Shown: positions 1 through 9,812 of the stretch, piece after piece
How the letters are laid out: every line of letters begins with the position of its first letter
Position numbering within the stretch: position 1 is the first letter of the stretch
Assembly: GCA_030699685.1 (NCBI GenBank)
Contig: JAUYLJ010000019.1
Coordinates: 1 to 33,341 of the forward strand
Reading direction: 5' to 3'
DNA length: 33,341 nucleotides
Source: a bacterium
Lineage (GTDB): Bacteria; Patescibacteriota; Patescibacteriia; JAHIZJ01
The notes under the pieces: model-generated
What the model saw: the letters and a program-made list of their open reading frames with translations, nothing else
Databases searched by the model: none
Told to the model about the DNA's origin: nothing
Made by a program: the position numbers and the translations under genes

Positions 1-300
1 AAGGGAAAAGGATTCCAGGGCGTGGTGAAACGGCACGGTTTCCGCGGCGGTCCCGCTTCGCACGGCCATAAGGACAACCTGCGAGCACCAGGCTCCATCG
101 GCGCCACAGAGCCCGCCCGCGTCTTCAAAGGAACCCGCATGGCCGGTCGCATGGGCGGCAAACGGGCAACCACGAGAAATTTGAAAGTGGCGGGTATCGA
201 CGCCGATAAGAATCTGCTTTGGATCAAGGGTTCGGTCCCGGGCGCCCGCAATACTTTAATCATGATAGAAACATTGAACGATCAGGAGAAATCCGAATGA
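1..300 (+). CDS. rplC: 50S ribosomal protein L3 (uL3), C-terminal part; 5' end lies outside the window
   Basis: Frame 1 reads [23 protein letters not shown]...[10 protein letters not shown], the conserved uL3 C-terminal region, with rplD immediately downstream. Confidence 0.97.
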   Translation, partial: KGKGFQGVVKRHGFRGGPASHGHKDNLRAPGSIGATEPARVFKGTRMAGRMGGKRATTRNLKVAGIDADKNLLWIKGSVPGARNTLIMIETLNDQEKSE

Positions 301-929
301 GCACGGTGGTAATCAAAGATCATACGGGAGCTGAAGTTGGCACAATGGACTTGGAACCAAAGATTTTTGATATTGCCCTGAAACCGGAAGTGATTCAGGA
401 AGTTGTTGTTGCCTATCAGGCCAATCGCCGCCAAGCAATCGCTCATGTCAAAGACCGCTCGGAAGTGCGAGGCGGTGGCCGCAAGCCATGGCGACAAAAA
501 GGCACTGGCCGGGCTCGTCACGGCTCGATCCGTTCTCCTCTCTGGAAGGGCGGGGGAGTGACCTTTGGCCCGACAAGCGCCAGAAACTTTTCAATGAAAA
601 TGACTGCCAAGAAACGCCGTTTGGCTTTGCTGATGAGCTTGAGTGACAGAGCCAGGAACGAAAATGTGATAGTGGTGAAAGCATTGCCTTTGGAGAAGCC
701 AAAGACGAAAACAGTCTCGGAGCTTTTGAAGAAAATCGGCGCCGGCGCAAACGCGCTTGTCATCACGTCAAAGAAAGACGAGAATTTCCAACGATCCATC
801 CACAATATGCCTCGAGCCGCGGTTCTGCCGGCTGACAGTCTCAACGCACTCACCGTACTGCGGTACAAAAAGCTTGTCATTTTTGAGCCGGCTCTGGCCG
901 TCATGACCAAACACTATATTGCCAAATAG
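297..929 (+). CDS. rplD: 50S ribosomal protein L4 (uL4)
   Basis: [11 protein letters not shown]...[42 protein letters not shown] overlaps the rplC stop (ATGA); the tracked ORF start at 219 is too early. Confidence 0.97.
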   Translation: MSTVVIKDHTGAEVGTMDLEPKIFDIALKPEVIQEVVVAYQANRRQAIAHVKDRSEVRGGGRKPWRQKGTGRARHGSIRSPLWKGGGVTFGPTSARNFSMKMTAKKRRLALLMSLSDRARNENVIVVKALPLEKPKTKTVSELLKKIGAGANALVITSKKDENFQRSIHNMPRAAVLPADSLNALTVLRYKKLVIFEPALAVMTKHYIAK

Positions 930-931
930 CC

Positions 932-1378
932 ATGGGTATTTTTGACCGATTTAAAAAAGATCAGAGGATCGGGGCTCCTGCCAGAAAACAAGAGGCACCG
1001 GTAAAACACGCTCCAAAAAAGACGAGTGAACAAAAAGTGGTGTCCGCGCCAGCCAAAGAAAAGTCGCCGTCAGCCAAGGCGATGCCGAAACACGTCCGGC
1101 CTGACAGATTTGTGGTCCGTCCTATCGTGACGGAAAAATCCACCGGCTTACAACAGCTGAACAAATACGTTTTTGAAGTGCCGGTATCGGCCAACAGAAT
1201 TGAAGTAGCGAAATCCGTCCACGCACTTTACGGTGTCACCCCAGTCAAAGTTCATATGATGGTACGAAAGGGAAAGAACGTTACCTATGGTCGCACTGCC
1301 GGAAGAACCAAAGATTGGAAACGGGCGATCGTCACTCTGCGCGCGGGAGAAAGTATTCAAACCCATGAGGGAGTCTAG
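932..1378 (+). CDS. rplW: 50S ribosomal protein L23 (uL23) with a long N-terminal extension
   Basis: Core VRPIVTEKSTGLQQLNKYVFEV...VKVHMMVRKGK preceded by about 55 aa starting MGIFDRFKK and rich in K/A/P. Confidence 0.95.
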   Translation: MGIFDRFKKDQRIGAPARKQEAPVKHAPKKTSEQKVVSAPAKEKSPSAKAMPKHVRPDRFVVRPIVTEKSTGLQQLNKYVFEVPVSANRIEVAKSVHALYGVTPVKVHMMVRKGKNVTYGRTAGRTKDWKRAIVTLRAGESIQTHEGV

Positions 1379-1381
1379 ACT

Positions 1382-2218
1382 ATGCCTATCAAACGATACA
1401 AAGCAACTACTCCAGGCCGACGGGGCTCAAGCGTCATCACTACTGATGATCTTTCGCGTTCGCGTCCGCCGAAGCGACTCCGTACCACGATAAAGAAAAC
1501 CGGCGGCCGCAACAGGCAGGGGCGGGTGACAGTCAGGCATCGCGGCGGCGGCCATAAAAAGTTTTATCGAATTATTGATTTCAACCGCAGCCGATTTGAC
1601 GAGCTGGCGAAGGTAATCTCGTTGGAATACGATCCCAACCGGACGGCCCGGATTGCCCTGATCGAGTATACTGACGGAGCTAAAAGCTACATTATCGCTC
1701 CTGACACTCTCAAGTCCGGTGATACGGTAATTTCGTCCCGACAGAAAGTGGAAATCAAACCGGGAAACCGCATGCCTTTGGAATTTATACCGGTCGGCAT
1801 CCCCGTGTTCAATGTTGAGCTGCAACCGGGAGGAAAGGGCAGAATCGCGCGATCAGCCGGAAGCGCCGTTTTCGTCCAGTCTGTGGAAGGAAAATTCGCC
1901 CAGCTGAAGCTGCCCTCGGGTGAAATACGCCTGTTCCCCAAAGATTGTCAGGCGACGGTCGGCAGCGCTAGCAACCTTGATCACAAGAATATCCGTTTGG
2001 GCAAAGCCGGACGCATGCGCTGGCTGGGAGTCAGGCCGACGGTACGAGGAAAGGCTATGAATCCGGTCGACCATCCGCATGGCGGAGGCGAAGGCCGCTC
2101 TCCGATCGGCATGAAACATCCAAAGACACCATGGGGTAAACCCGCCCTGGGCGTGAAGACTCGCCGGAGAAAACCCTCCGACCGTCTGATATTGCGTGGG
2201 CGGAAGCGTAAACGTTAA
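1382..2218 (+). CDS. rplB: 50S ribosomal protein L2 (uL2)
   Basis: GRNRQGRVTVRHRGGGHKKFYR..., VDHPHGGGEGRSPIG. Confidence 0.98.
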   Translation: MPIKRYKATTPGRRGSSVITTDDLSRSRPPKRLRTTIKKTGGRNRQGRVTVRHRGGGHKKFYRIIDFNRSRFDELAKVISLEYDPNRTARIALIEYTDGAKSYIIAPDTLKSGDTVISSRQKVEIKPGNRMPLEFIPVGIPVFNVELQPGGKGRIARSAGSAVFVQSVEGKFAQLKLPSGEIRLFPKDCQATVGSASNLDHKNIRLGKAGRMRWLGVRPTVRGKAMNPVDHPHGGGEGRSPIGMKHPKTPWGKPALGVKTRRRKPSDRLILRGRKRKR

Positions 2219-2230
2219 TTATCAACCTGT

Positions 2231-2566
2231 ATGTCACGAAGTCTAAAAAAAGGACCCTTTACCGACCCGAAACTGCTGAAGAAGATTGCCAAAGAAAAAC
2301 CGGGCGGCAAAATCATCAAGACCTGGTCTCGCGATTCCGTCATTACGCCGGAAATGGTGGGTTATGCCTTTGGCGTCCACAATGGAAAAGAGCATATTAC
2401 CGTGTCGGTGGTGGAAAATATGGTCGGGCATCGCTTGGGAGAATTTTCCCCAACCAGAAAGTTTGTCCGTCATGGCGGAAGAATGCAGCGTGAACAAGAA
2501 CAAGCGGCGGCCGATGTTGAACGCAAGAAAAGCGTCGAAGAAAAGCCGGAACCTGAAAAGAAATAA
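2231..2566 (+). CDS. rpsS: 30S ribosomal protein S19 (uS19) with charged C-terminal tail
   Basis: [18 protein letters not shown]...[13 protein letters not shown]...[17 protein letters not shown]. Confidence 0.97.
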   Translation: MSRSLKKGPFTDPKLLKKIAKEKPGGKIIKTWSRDSVITPEMVGYAFGVHNGKEHITVSVVENMVGHRLGEFSPTRKFVRHGGRMQREQEQAAADVERKKSVEEKPEPEKK

Positions 2567-2568
2567 CC

Positions 2569-3012
2569 ATGGAGATTAGCGCCCAAATCAAACATCTGAG
2601 AATTGCTCCGAGAAAAATGCGTCTAGCCGTGAATTTTATTAAGGGGATGGACGTCACCCAAGCGGAGCATCAGCTGGAATTTTCAAAAAAATCCGGCGCT
2701 GAACCAGTTTTGAAATTGCTCCGTTCGGCGGTGGCAAATGCCGAGAAAAACCATGATTTTCAGAAATCAAATTTATTTGTCAAAAATGTCGTATTGAACG
2801 ATGGTTCTGTGCTAAAACGATTCCAGCCCCGGGCGTTCGGCCGGGCGTCGGTATTGCGTAAACGATCCACGCATGTCAGAGTGGTTTTGGCGGAGAAAAA
2901 ACCGACACAGCCTAAAAAAGCCGAAACAAAGCCTGGAGAAAAGCCAGTAGCACAAACTGACGTAAAAAAGCCCGCTCAAGCTAAGAAGTCAAAGACTGGA
3001 ACGAAGAAATAA
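2569..3012 (+). CDS. rplV: 50S ribosomal protein L22 (uL22) with Lys-rich C-terminal tail
   Basis: IKHLRIAPRKMRLAVNFIKGMDV...RAFGRASVLRKRSTHVRVVL. Confidence 0.96.
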   Translation: MEISAQIKHLRIAPRKMRLAVNFIKGMDVTQAEHQLEFSKKSGAEPVLKLLRSAVANAEKNHDFQKSNLFVKNVVLNDGSVLKRFQPRAFGRASVLRKRSTHVRVVLAEKKPTQPKKAETKPGEKPVAQTDVKKPAQAKKSKTGTKK

Positions 3013-3016
3013 TACT

Positions 3017-3694
3017 ATGGGACACAAGGTCGATCCACGAAGTTTCCGCCTCAAACAGATAACCACCTGGAAATCCAAGTGGTTTGCGAGAAAGAACTTC
3101 GGCAAACAACTTGAACAAGACACGGCGATTCGCGATTTTCTGCGCGCGGAGTTGAGAGACGCTGGGTTGTCCAACATTGAGATTGAACGTTCCGCCAACT
3201 CAGTCAGCATTACTATCCATACATCACGCCCTGGAGTTGTCATCGGAAGAGGCGGTGCGGGGATAGAAGAGCTTAAAAGCAAAATCAAACAGCGTTTTCT
3301 CCGCGAAGTAAAGGATTTGAACGTCAATATTCAAGAAGTTTCCAAACCGTACCTTGACGCTGAGCTGGTGGTCCGTATGGTGGGGGAGCAGTTGGAAAAG
3401 CGCATGCCGTTCCGCAGGGCGATGAAACAGACTTTACTTCAAGTGGAGCGAGCGGGGGCTCTGGGAGTGAAGATCAGCGTAGCTGGCCGCCTCAATGGCG
3501 CGGAAATCGCCCGAACCGAGAAGCTGAGCTCAGGCAAGATTCCTCTGCACACTATTCGCGCCGACATTGATTACGCGCAGGGTGAGGCCCGCACAACGTA
3601 TGGGACGATAGGGGTCAAAGTCTGGATTTATAAAGGTGAAGTTTTTGAAAAAGAAGCAGCCGCTACGGCGAATGCTGAACCCAAGCAATCATGA
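3017..3694 (+). CDS. rpsC: 30S ribosomal protein S3 (uS3)
   Basis: [12 protein letters not shown]...[21 protein letters not shown]... Confidence 0.98.
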   Translation: MGHKVDPRSFRLKQITTWKSKWFARKNFGKQLEQDTAIRDFLRAELRDAGLSNIEIERSANSVSITIHTSRPGVVIGRGGAGIEELKSKIKQRFLREVKDLNVNIQEVSKPYLDAELVVRMVGEQLEKRMPFRRAMKQTLLQVERAGALGVKISVAGRLNGAEIARTEKLSSGKIPLHTIRADIDYAQGEARTTYGTIGVKVWIYKGEVFEKEAAATANAEPKQS

Positions 3695-4101
3695 GTTTAC
3701 TTACTCCACGAAAAGTAAAGCACAGGAAATGGCAGCGCGGAACGCAGCGGGGAAATGCCACCCAGAAAACCAGCGTTGACTTCGGCAGTTACGGGCTGAA
3801 AGCGCAAACTGGTGGATTGATTACCGCTCGTCAGATTGAAGCCGCTCGCCGGGCCATTACTCGCTATATGCAAAAAGGCGGCAAAATCTGGATCAGGATT
3901 TTTCCTGATAAGCCGGTGACGCAAAAAGGTTCAGAAGTGCGCATGGGCGGAGGCAAGGGCGCGGTTGACCACTATGTGGCCGTTGTCCGTCCCGGTACAG
4001 TGATGTTTGAGCTGGAAGGCATTGAGGAAAGTATCGCCCGCGAAGCATTTCGCCTGGCAGCTTACAAATTCCCAGTGAAAACGAAATTTGTTTACCGATA
4101 A
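3691..4101 (+). CDS. rplP: 50S ribosomal protein L16 (uL16)
   Basis: [17 protein letters not shown]...[43 protein letters not shown] overlap with rpsC. Confidence 0.98.
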   Translation: MSLLTPRKVKHRKWQRGTQRGNATQKTSVDFGSYGLKAQTGGLITARQIEAARRAITRYMQKGGKIWIRIFPDKPVTQKGSEVRMGGGKGAVDHYVAVVRPGTVMFELEGIEESIAREAFRLAAYKFPVKTKFVYR

Positions 4102-4104
4102 TCG

Positions 4105-4314
4105 ATGAAATTTTCCGAATTAAAACTGAAATCACGCGAAGAACTGCAAAAGCTTTTGAAAGAGCAGCGTGAAAAGGAGCGAGAGCTGCGATTTAAAATT
4201 GCCAGTGATCAGCAAAAAAATGTCAGGGAATACCGAAGCATGCGTAAAAGCATCGCTCAAACAATGACGGCACTGCGACAGGCTCCCAAGAAGAAAGAAT
4301 TAGTGAAATCGTAA
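4105..4314 (+). CDS. rpmC: 50S ribosomal protein L29 (uL29)
   Basis: MKFSELKLKSREELQKLLKEQREKERELRFKIA; position between rplP and rpsQ. Confidence 0.95.
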   Translation: MKFSELKLKSREELQKLLKEQREKERELRFKIASDQQKNVREYRSMRKSIAQTMTALRQAPKKKELVKS

Positions 4315-4319
4315 GGCAT

Positions 4320-4580
4320 ATGAATACCGAAAAGAAACAACGCATGCTTCAAGGGAAGGTGATCGGCAATCGCATGGATAAAACGGCGGTTGTGCAGGTC
4401 GTGCGAACCAAAATCCATCCCTTGTACAAAAAGCGGTATCAAGTGACGACCAAGTATAAGATTCACGACCCTGAGAATAAAGCGCAAATTGGTGATATCG
4501 TGATTTTTGCGGCCTTCCGTCCTATGTCCAAGGAAAAGCGCTGGAAGCTGGTCGAGATTACCAAGTCAGCAACCATATGA
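4320..4580 (+). CDS. rpsQ: 30S ribosomal protein S17 (uS17)
   Basis: [44 protein letters not shown]. Confidence 0.97.
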   Translation: MNTEKKQRMLQGKVIGNRMDKTAVVQVVRTKIHPLYKKRYQVTTKYKIHDPENKAQIGDIVIFAAFRPMSKEKRWKLVEITKSATI

Positions 4581-4951
4581 TTCAAGCAGGCACAAAACTG
4601 AAAGTAGCCGATAATTCCGGAGCCAAACGACTGGCTTGTATCAAGGTGCTGGGCGGGAATAGGAAACGGTATGCCCGTATCGGTGAAGTGATTACCGCCA
4701 GCGTCAAAGAGGCGACACCTCACACCGCGGTAAAAAAAGGCGATATTGTTTACGCGGTAATTGTCCGTCAGCGCAAAGAAATACGTCGCACAGACGGTAC
4801 GTATATCAGATTTGATGAAAATGCCGGCGTACTGCTAAATGATAAAAAATCTGTAGAGCCGCGCGGTACGCGTATCTTTGGACCCATCGCGCGAGAACTG
4901 CGAGCCAAAGGGTACATGAAGATCATTTCCTTAGCTCCCGAAGTCCTATAA
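4577..4951 (+). CDS. rplN: 50S ribosomal protein L14 (uL14)
   Basis: [27 protein letters not shown]...[14 protein letters not shown]. Confidence 0.98.
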   Translation: MIQAGTKLKVADNSGAKRLACIKVLGGNRKRYARIGEVITASVKEATPHTAVKKGDIVYAVIVRQRKEIRRTDGTYIRFDENAGVLLNDKKSVEPRGTRIFGPIARELRAKGYMKIISLAPEVL

Positions 4952-4955
4952 CCAT

Positions 4956-5273
4956 ATGGCCATCAAGATTCGAAAAAACGATACTGTCCAGATCCTCGCG
5001 GGAAAAGATAAAGGCAAGAAGGGCAAAGTGATTCAAGTTCTTCCTGAGGAGCGCAAAGTGGTTGTTGAGGGCGTAAACTCGATCGTCAAACACCTGCGTC
5101 CGCGCAGAGCCAGAGAGAAGGGACAAAAGGTGCATTTCAACGCGCCTCTGCATATCTCAAACGTTATCTTGGTGTCGCCTAAGTCCGGCAAGACCACCCG
5201 GGTAGGGTATACAGTGTTAGAAGACGGCAAGAAGGTGCGAGTTGCCAGAAAAGATAAAGAAGTGATTGATTAA
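4956..5273 (+). CDS. rplX: 50S ribosomal protein L24 (uL24)
   Basis: KIRKNDTVQILAGKDKGKKGKVIQVLPEERKVVVEGVN. Confidence 0.97.
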   Translation: MAIKIRKNDTVQILAGKDKGKKGKVIQVLPEERKVVVEGVNSIVKHLRPRRAREKGQKVHFNAPLHISNVILVSPKSGKTTRVGYTVLEDGKKVRVARKDKEVID

Positions 5274-5275
5274 GC

Positions 5276-5821
5276 ATGAATCGACTCGAACAACATTATC
5301 GTGAAAAAGTGGTCCCGAAAATGCGTGAAGCGTTCGGATACACGAACGACCACGCAGTCCCACGGCTGGTTAAAGTGGTAGTCAATGTTGGAATTGGGCG
5401 CGGACTAAAGGATGAAAAGTTCCAGAGCGTCGTCCACAGCACGCTTGAACGGATTACGGGACAGAAACCCGTCGTCAATAAAGCGAAAAAATCTATCTCC
5501 AGCTTCAAAATCCGCAAAGGAATGCCGGTGGGGATGAGCGTGACACTGCGAGGCAAACGTATGTATGATTTCACGGAAAAATTGGTCAACGTCACCCTGC
5601 CTCGCGTACGCGATTTTCAAGGACTGGATACAAAGGTGCTGGATGGTCAGGGTAACGTCAACCTTGGTTTCAAAGAGCACATTGTATTTCCGGAAATTCG
5701 CCCTGATGAAGTTGAAAGCATCCACGGACTGGAAGTGGCAATTGTCACCACTGCCAGGGACAATGAATCTGCCCTCAAACTTTTTACACTGCTCGGCTTT
5801 CCATTTAAAAAATCAGAATAA
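5276..5821 (+). CDS. rplE: 50S ribosomal protein L5 (uL5)
   Basis: LEQHYREKVVPKMREAFGYTN...GQKPVVNKAKKSISSFKIRKGMPVGMSVTLRG. Confidence 0.98.
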   Translation: MNRLEQHYREKVVPKMREAFGYTNDHAVPRLVKVVVNVGIGRGLKDEKFQSVVHSTLERITGQKPVVNKAKKSISSFKIRKGMPVGMSVTLRGKRMYDFTEKLVNVTLPRVRDFQGLDTKVLDGQGNVNLGFKEHIVFPEIRPDEVESIHGLEVAIVTTARDNESALKLFTLLGFPFKKSE

Positions 5822-5830
5822 GCTATAGAG

Positions 5831-6016
5831 ATGGCCAAGACATCACTTATCGTCAAAGCGAAGCGTAAACCAAAATTTTCAAGCCGGATTATCCGGCGCT
5901 GTTGGCGCTGCGGCCGAAAACACGGATACATGCGGAAATTCCAACTTTGTCGAATTTGCTTCCGCGAACTCGCTAACCGGGGCGAGATCCCCGGAGTAAC
6001 CAAGTCAAGCTGGTAG
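5831..6016 (+). CDS. rpsZ: 30S ribosomal protein S14, zinc-binding short form (uS14, type Z)
   Basis: 61 aa, [25 protein letters not shown] (CxxC...CxxC), ends KSSW. Confidence 0.97.
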   Translation: MAKTSLIVKAKRKPKFSSRIIRRCWRCGRKHGYMRKFQLCRICFRELANRGEIPGVTKSSW

Positions 6017-6038
6017 GAAATAAGTAACAATTAAAAAA

Positions 6039-6117
6039 TAAGAAATAAAGAGAGAAAATCGATAAGGAAAGCATTTTCGACCGAAAAAACCTGCATTTAC
6101 ACGCTTCTTATTTCTTA
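6039..6117. repeat. AT-rich intergenic inverted repeat (element A) inside the spc operon
   Basis: taagaaataa (6039-6048) pairs perfectly with ttatttctta (6108-6117); lies in the rpsZ-rpsH gap. Confidence 0.6.
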
Positions 6118-6133
6118 CTTCTGAATTAATCCC

Positions 6134-6526
6134 ATGATGACCGATCCAATAGCTGATATGCTCACCCAAATCCGAAACGGATTAATGGTGGATAAAACCG
6201 AAGTGGTTTTGCCGCACTCCAAGCTCAAGCAGGCCATCGCTGAAGCATTGCAACGTGAGGGGTATATTGAAGCGGTAAAAAAGAGCGATACGGCGCCGAT
6301 GAATCTTCATATTATTTTGAAATATACCAGCCAGCGCCGTCCGGCCATTGAGTCGATTAAACGAGTGAGCAAGCCCGGCCGCCGGGTCTACGCTTCCTGG
6401 GATAAAATGCCGCGCGTTTTGAATAATTACGGAATTGCCATCGTTTCAACCTCGCGTGGTTTGCTGACAAACCGTGAAGCACGCAAGCAGAAAGTCGGTG
6501 GCGAGATTATTTGCGAAGTATACTAA
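6134..6526 (+). CDS. rpsH: 30S ribosomal protein S8 (uS8)
   Basis: MTDPIADMLTQIRNGLMVDKTEVVLPHSKLK...NYGIAIVSTSRGLLTNREARKQKVGGEIICEVY; start could be 6134 or 6137. Confidence 0.97.
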   Translation: MMTDPIADMLTQIRNGLMVDKTEVVLPHSKLKQAIAEALQREGYIEAVKKSDTAPMNLHIILKYTSQRRPAIESIKRVSKPGRRVYASWDKMPRVLNNYGIAIVSTSRGLLTNREARKQKVGGEIICEVY

Positions 6527-6581
6527 AGTAGTAAGCAGGTATCCGGCGAAGCCGGACCGATTACAGCAAGAAAGAAATTCC

Positions 6582-7130
6582 ATGTCTAAAGTAGGTAAAG
6601 TTCCCATCACCCTTCCTAGCGGCGTTGAAATAACGATCGGCCAGGATAATACCATTGCCGTCAAAGGTCCTAAAGGACAGCTCAGCGAAAAACTCCATCC
6701 GAAGATTCGCCTGGCCCAAAAAGACGGAACGATTGAGGTGTCCGTTGCTCACCCCGATAATCGATCAGAAAGAGCGCTTTGGGGCTTAGGACGCGCCCTT
6801 GTGGCCAATATGGTCGCGGGAGTGAGCGAAGGCTTCTCCAAGCAGTTGGAGATTAACGGAGTGGGGTATAAAGCGGCGGTTCAAGGCAAAAAGCTGGTGC
6901 TCCATGTCGGGTTTTCCCATCAGGTTGATTTCCTTATGCCAGAAGGTATCGAAGCGGCCGTGGAAAAAAACGTCGTTACTATCTCAGGCGTTGACAAGCA
7001 GTTAGTCGGGGAAATAGCCGCTCAGGTTCGCAAAGTCAGACCGCCGGAACCCTACAAAGGGAAAGGCATTCGATACATAGACGAGGTAGTTCGACGCAAA
7101 GCCGGGAAAGTGGCTAAATCAGCCGAGTAA
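6582..7130 (+). CDS. rplF: 50S ribosomal protein L6 (uL6)
   Basis: MSKVGKVPITLPSGVEITI...VRKVRPPEPYKGKGIRYIDEVVRRKAGK; tracked ORF start 6474 is too early. Confidence 0.97.
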   Translation: MSKVGKVPITLPSGVEITIGQDNTIAVKGPKGQLSEKLHPKIRLAQKDGTIEVSVAHPDNRSERALWGLGRALVANMVAGVSEGFSKQLEINGVGYKAAVQGKKLVLHVGFSHQVDFLMPEGIEAAVEKNVVTISGVDKQLVGEIAAQVRKVRPPEPYKGKGIRYIDEVVRRKAGKVAKSAE

Positions 7131-7148
7131 GTAAGTGGATTTACAACC

Positions 7149-7505
7149 ATGAAGAATTCAAACATTATAAAAAGGACAGGACGAGAACTGAGAAAGAACA
7201 GAGTGCGGGCCAAGATTCGTGGCACATCTGACAGGCCTCGTTTGGCGGTCTTCCGTAGCCTGAAGCACATTTCCGCCCAATTGATTGACGATGTGGCCGG
7301 CCGGACTCTGGTTGAGGCTCGAGACGCGGAGGTGGAGAAGAACCTGAAAGGCATAGTCGCGGCCGAGGCGGTAGGGAAAAAACTGGCTGAGAAAGCCGTC
7401 GCTAAAAAAATCACCAACGCGGTGTTCGATCGGGCGGGGTATAAATACCACGGCCAAGTGAAGGCTTTGGCGGACGGTGCTCGTTCGGCTGGGATGAATA
7501 TTTAG
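7149..7505 (+). CDS. rplR: 50S ribosomal protein L18 (uL18)
   Basis: RVRAKIRGTSDRPRLAVFRSLKHISAQLIDD...FDRAGYKYHGQVKALADGARSAGM. Confidence 0.97.
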   Translation: MKNSNIIKRTGRELRKNRVRAKIRGTSDRPRLAVFRSLKHISAQLIDDVAGRTLVEARDAEVEKNLKGIVAAEAVGKKLAEKAVAKKITNAVFDRAGYKYHGQVKALADGARSAGMNI

Positions 7506-7526
7506 TTACTGATTGCAGAAATACTT

Positions 7527-8045
7527 ATGGTCAAAGAAGAAAAAAAGGAAAGACGGGGTCGGCGAGGACGCAAAAAAGAACGCGAATCCGAATTTGAACA
7601 GCGGATTGTTGAAATTTCGCGCGTCACTCGTGTGATGGCCGGCGGAAAAAGAATGCGCTTCCGCGCTTGCGTAGTGATCGGCGACATGAAGAAACGCGTG
7701 GCCATGGCTTTGGCCAAAGGCGGCGATGTCACTGTGGCAGTCAATAAGGCCGCTAAGAAAGCCGAAAAGCACATGATTACCGTCCCAATAGTCAACGGTA
7801 CCATCCCGCATGCTGTCCGGGTGAAGTTTAAAGCGGCGATAGTGATGCTGAAGCCGGCCCCTCAGGGTACCGGAGTGGTCGCCGGCGGACCAACCCGCGC
7901 CGTGGCCGAAATGGCCGGAATAAGCAATATCGTAGTCAAAATGCTTGGTTCTAACAACAAGATGAATAACGTGCAGGCGATGCTGATCGCGCTCGAACGT
8001 CTGCACCAACCTAAGGTAAAAAGCAATGGAAGCAAGTCTTCATAA
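7527..8045 (+). CDS. rpsE: 30S ribosomal protein S5 (uS5)
   Basis: EFEQRIVEISRVTRVMAGGKRMRFRACVVIGD...PAPQGTGVVAGGPTRAVAEMAGI. Confidence 0.98.
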   Translation: MVKEEKKERRGRRGRKKERESEFEQRIVEISRVTRVMAGGKRMRFRACVVIGDMKKRVAMALAKGGDVTVAVNKAAKKAEKHMITVPIVNGTIPHAVRVKFKAAIVMLKPAPQGTGVVAGGPTRAVAEMAGISNIVVKMLGSNNKMNNVQAMLIALERLHQPKVKSNGSKSS

Positions 8046-8475
8046 TCTTCAACGAGCACCGCGGAAACAGAAACGCCGGGTAGGACGCGGCAACGCCTCT
8101 GGCAGAGGTACGTATTCTGGCCGGGGACAGAAGGGCCAGAAAGCCCGTTCTGGCGGGAATATCCGCCCTGGCTTCGAAGGCGGACGCATGCCGTTGATTC
8201 GACAAATTCCCAAAACACGAGGTTTTCGCTCACGCCATCTCGAAACCCAAGTAGTCAATCTTGGTCAGCTTGAGACGCATTTTACCAAAGACGCACGGGT
8301 GACACCGGCCAAATTAGTCGTCAAAGGTTTGATTCAAAAAAGTTCTCTACCAGTGAAAATTCTTGGACAGGGAACCATTACCAAAGCAATCACCGTGGTG
8401 GCTGATGGGTTCTCAAAATCCGCCAAAGATGGTATAACGAAAGCAGGCGGATCAGCCGAGATCCGGAAGGCGTAA
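8026..8475 (+). CDS. rplO: 50S ribosomal protein L15 (uL15)
   Basis: [40 protein letters not shown]; overlaps the rpsE 3' end by 20 nt. Confidence 0.96.
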   Translation: MEASLHNLQRAPRKQKRRVGRGNASGRGTYSGRGQKGQKARSGGNIRPGFEGGRMPLIRQIPKTRGFRSRHLETQVVNLGQLETHFTKDARVTPAKLVVKGLIQKSSLPVKILGQGTITKAITVVADGFSKSAKDGITKAGGSAEIRKA

Positions 8476-8497
8476 GCTTGTCTACCGTTTTCTTTCT

Positions 8498-9811
8498 ATG
8501 TGGGAAAAGATAACTCAAATTTGGAGAGTAAAAGATCTTCGTAAGAAGATTCTCTTTGTGTTGGCGATCTTCGTGCTCTTCCGCGTCGCCGCTCATATTC
8601 CTGTTCCCGGAGTTGATGTCGAGAACTTGAAGGACTTCTTCGGCTCCAATCAAATTCTGGGTTTGCTGAACATATTCTCCGGCGGCGCGCTTGAGAACTT
8701 TTCCGTGGTGATGCTGGGATTGGCGCCATATATTACCGCCTCCATTATTTTCCAGCTGCTGGTGATGATTATTCCCCGGCTGGAAGAACTGCAAAAAGAG
8801 GGTGAGCAGGGCCAGCGCAAGATTAATCAATATACCCGGCTTTTGGCCGTCCCGCTGGCTACTCTGCAAGCTTACGGTACCGTCACTCTTCTGGCCCGGT
8901 CCGGCGGCGCGAGCAATCTTTTTGGCGGTTCGTTCAACACGCCGACGGGAATCATCGGCGATTTGTCCGTTTTTCAGATGGCTACCGCTATTGTCGCGAT
9001 CGTGGCGGGCAGCATGTTTTTGATGTGGCTCGGGGAGCTGATTTCCGAGAAACAAATTGGCAATGGCATATCATTGCTGATTTTCGCCGGTATCGTGGCC
9101 GGCGTGCCGACCGCCTTTCAGCAAACAGCGGCGGTGTTTGACGCCTCTCAAGTGATTAATATTGCCATCTTTGCCGCGATTGGCATCGTGACCGTGGCAG
9201 CCGTGGTGTTTATCACTGAAGGGCAGCGTAATATCCCTGTTTCCTACGCTCGACAGATCCGCGGCCGACGAGTATTCGGCGGCACGACGACGCATTTACC
9301 CATGCGTGTAAATCAGGCCGGGGTCATCCCGATCATCTTTGCCATCTCTCTTCTGCTGATTCCGCCCGTCGTGGCGCAGTTTTTCGCGCAGTCGCCCAAT
9401 ACCTTTCTTGCAAATATTGCCACCTTTACCCTTGATGCGTTTAACAATCAGGTATTCTATGGCGGCTTGTATTTCGTACTGGTTGTTGCCTTCACTTTTT
9501 TCTACACGGCAGTAATTTTTCATCCTGACCAAATCTCGGAAAATCTCCAGAAACAGGGGGCGTTTATCCCCGGGATCCGGCCTGGTAGACAGACAGCCGA
9601 ATATCTCAGCCGGGTGAGCAACCGCATTTTGCTGACTGGAGCGATGTTCCTTGGCTTGATTGCCATTTTACCATTCATTGTGCAGGGGATTACCGGAATC
9701 GGCACACTCGTGGTTGGCGGTACCAGCTTGTTGATTGTTGTCAGCGTGGTGCTGGAAACCCTCAAGCAAATCAACTCCCAGCTGCAGATGCGTGACTACG
9801 AGGGGTTCTAA
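8498..9811 (+). CDS. secY: Preprotein translocase subunit SecY
   Basis: 437 aa polytopic protein: [91 protein letters not shown]. Confidence 0.98.
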   Translation: MWEKITQIWRVKDLRKKILFVLAIFVLFRVAAHIPVPGVDVENLKDFFGSNQILGLLNIFSGGALENFSVVMLGLAPYITASIIFQLLVMIIPRLEELQKEGEQGQRKINQYTRLLAVPLATLQAYGTVTLLARSGGASNLFGGSFNTPTGIIGDLSVFQMATAIVAIVAGSMFLMWLGELISEKQIGNGISLLIFAGIVAGVPTAFQQTAAVFDASQVINIAIFAAIGIVTVAAVVFITEGQRNIPVSYARQIRGRRVFGGTTTHLPMRVNQAGVIPIIFAISLLLIPPVVAQFFAQSPNTFLANIATFTLDAFNNQVFYGGLYFVLVVAFTFFYTAVIFHPDQISENLQKQGAFIPGIRPGRQTAEYLSRVSNRILLTGAMFLGLIAILPFIVQGITGIGTLVVGGTSLLIVVSVVLETLKQINSQLQMRDYEGF

Positions 9812-9812
9812 G

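Noticed and set aside
8390-9055. 221-aa minus-strand ORF opposite secY
   Set aside because: Low-complexity charged translation opposite a strongly conserved secY.
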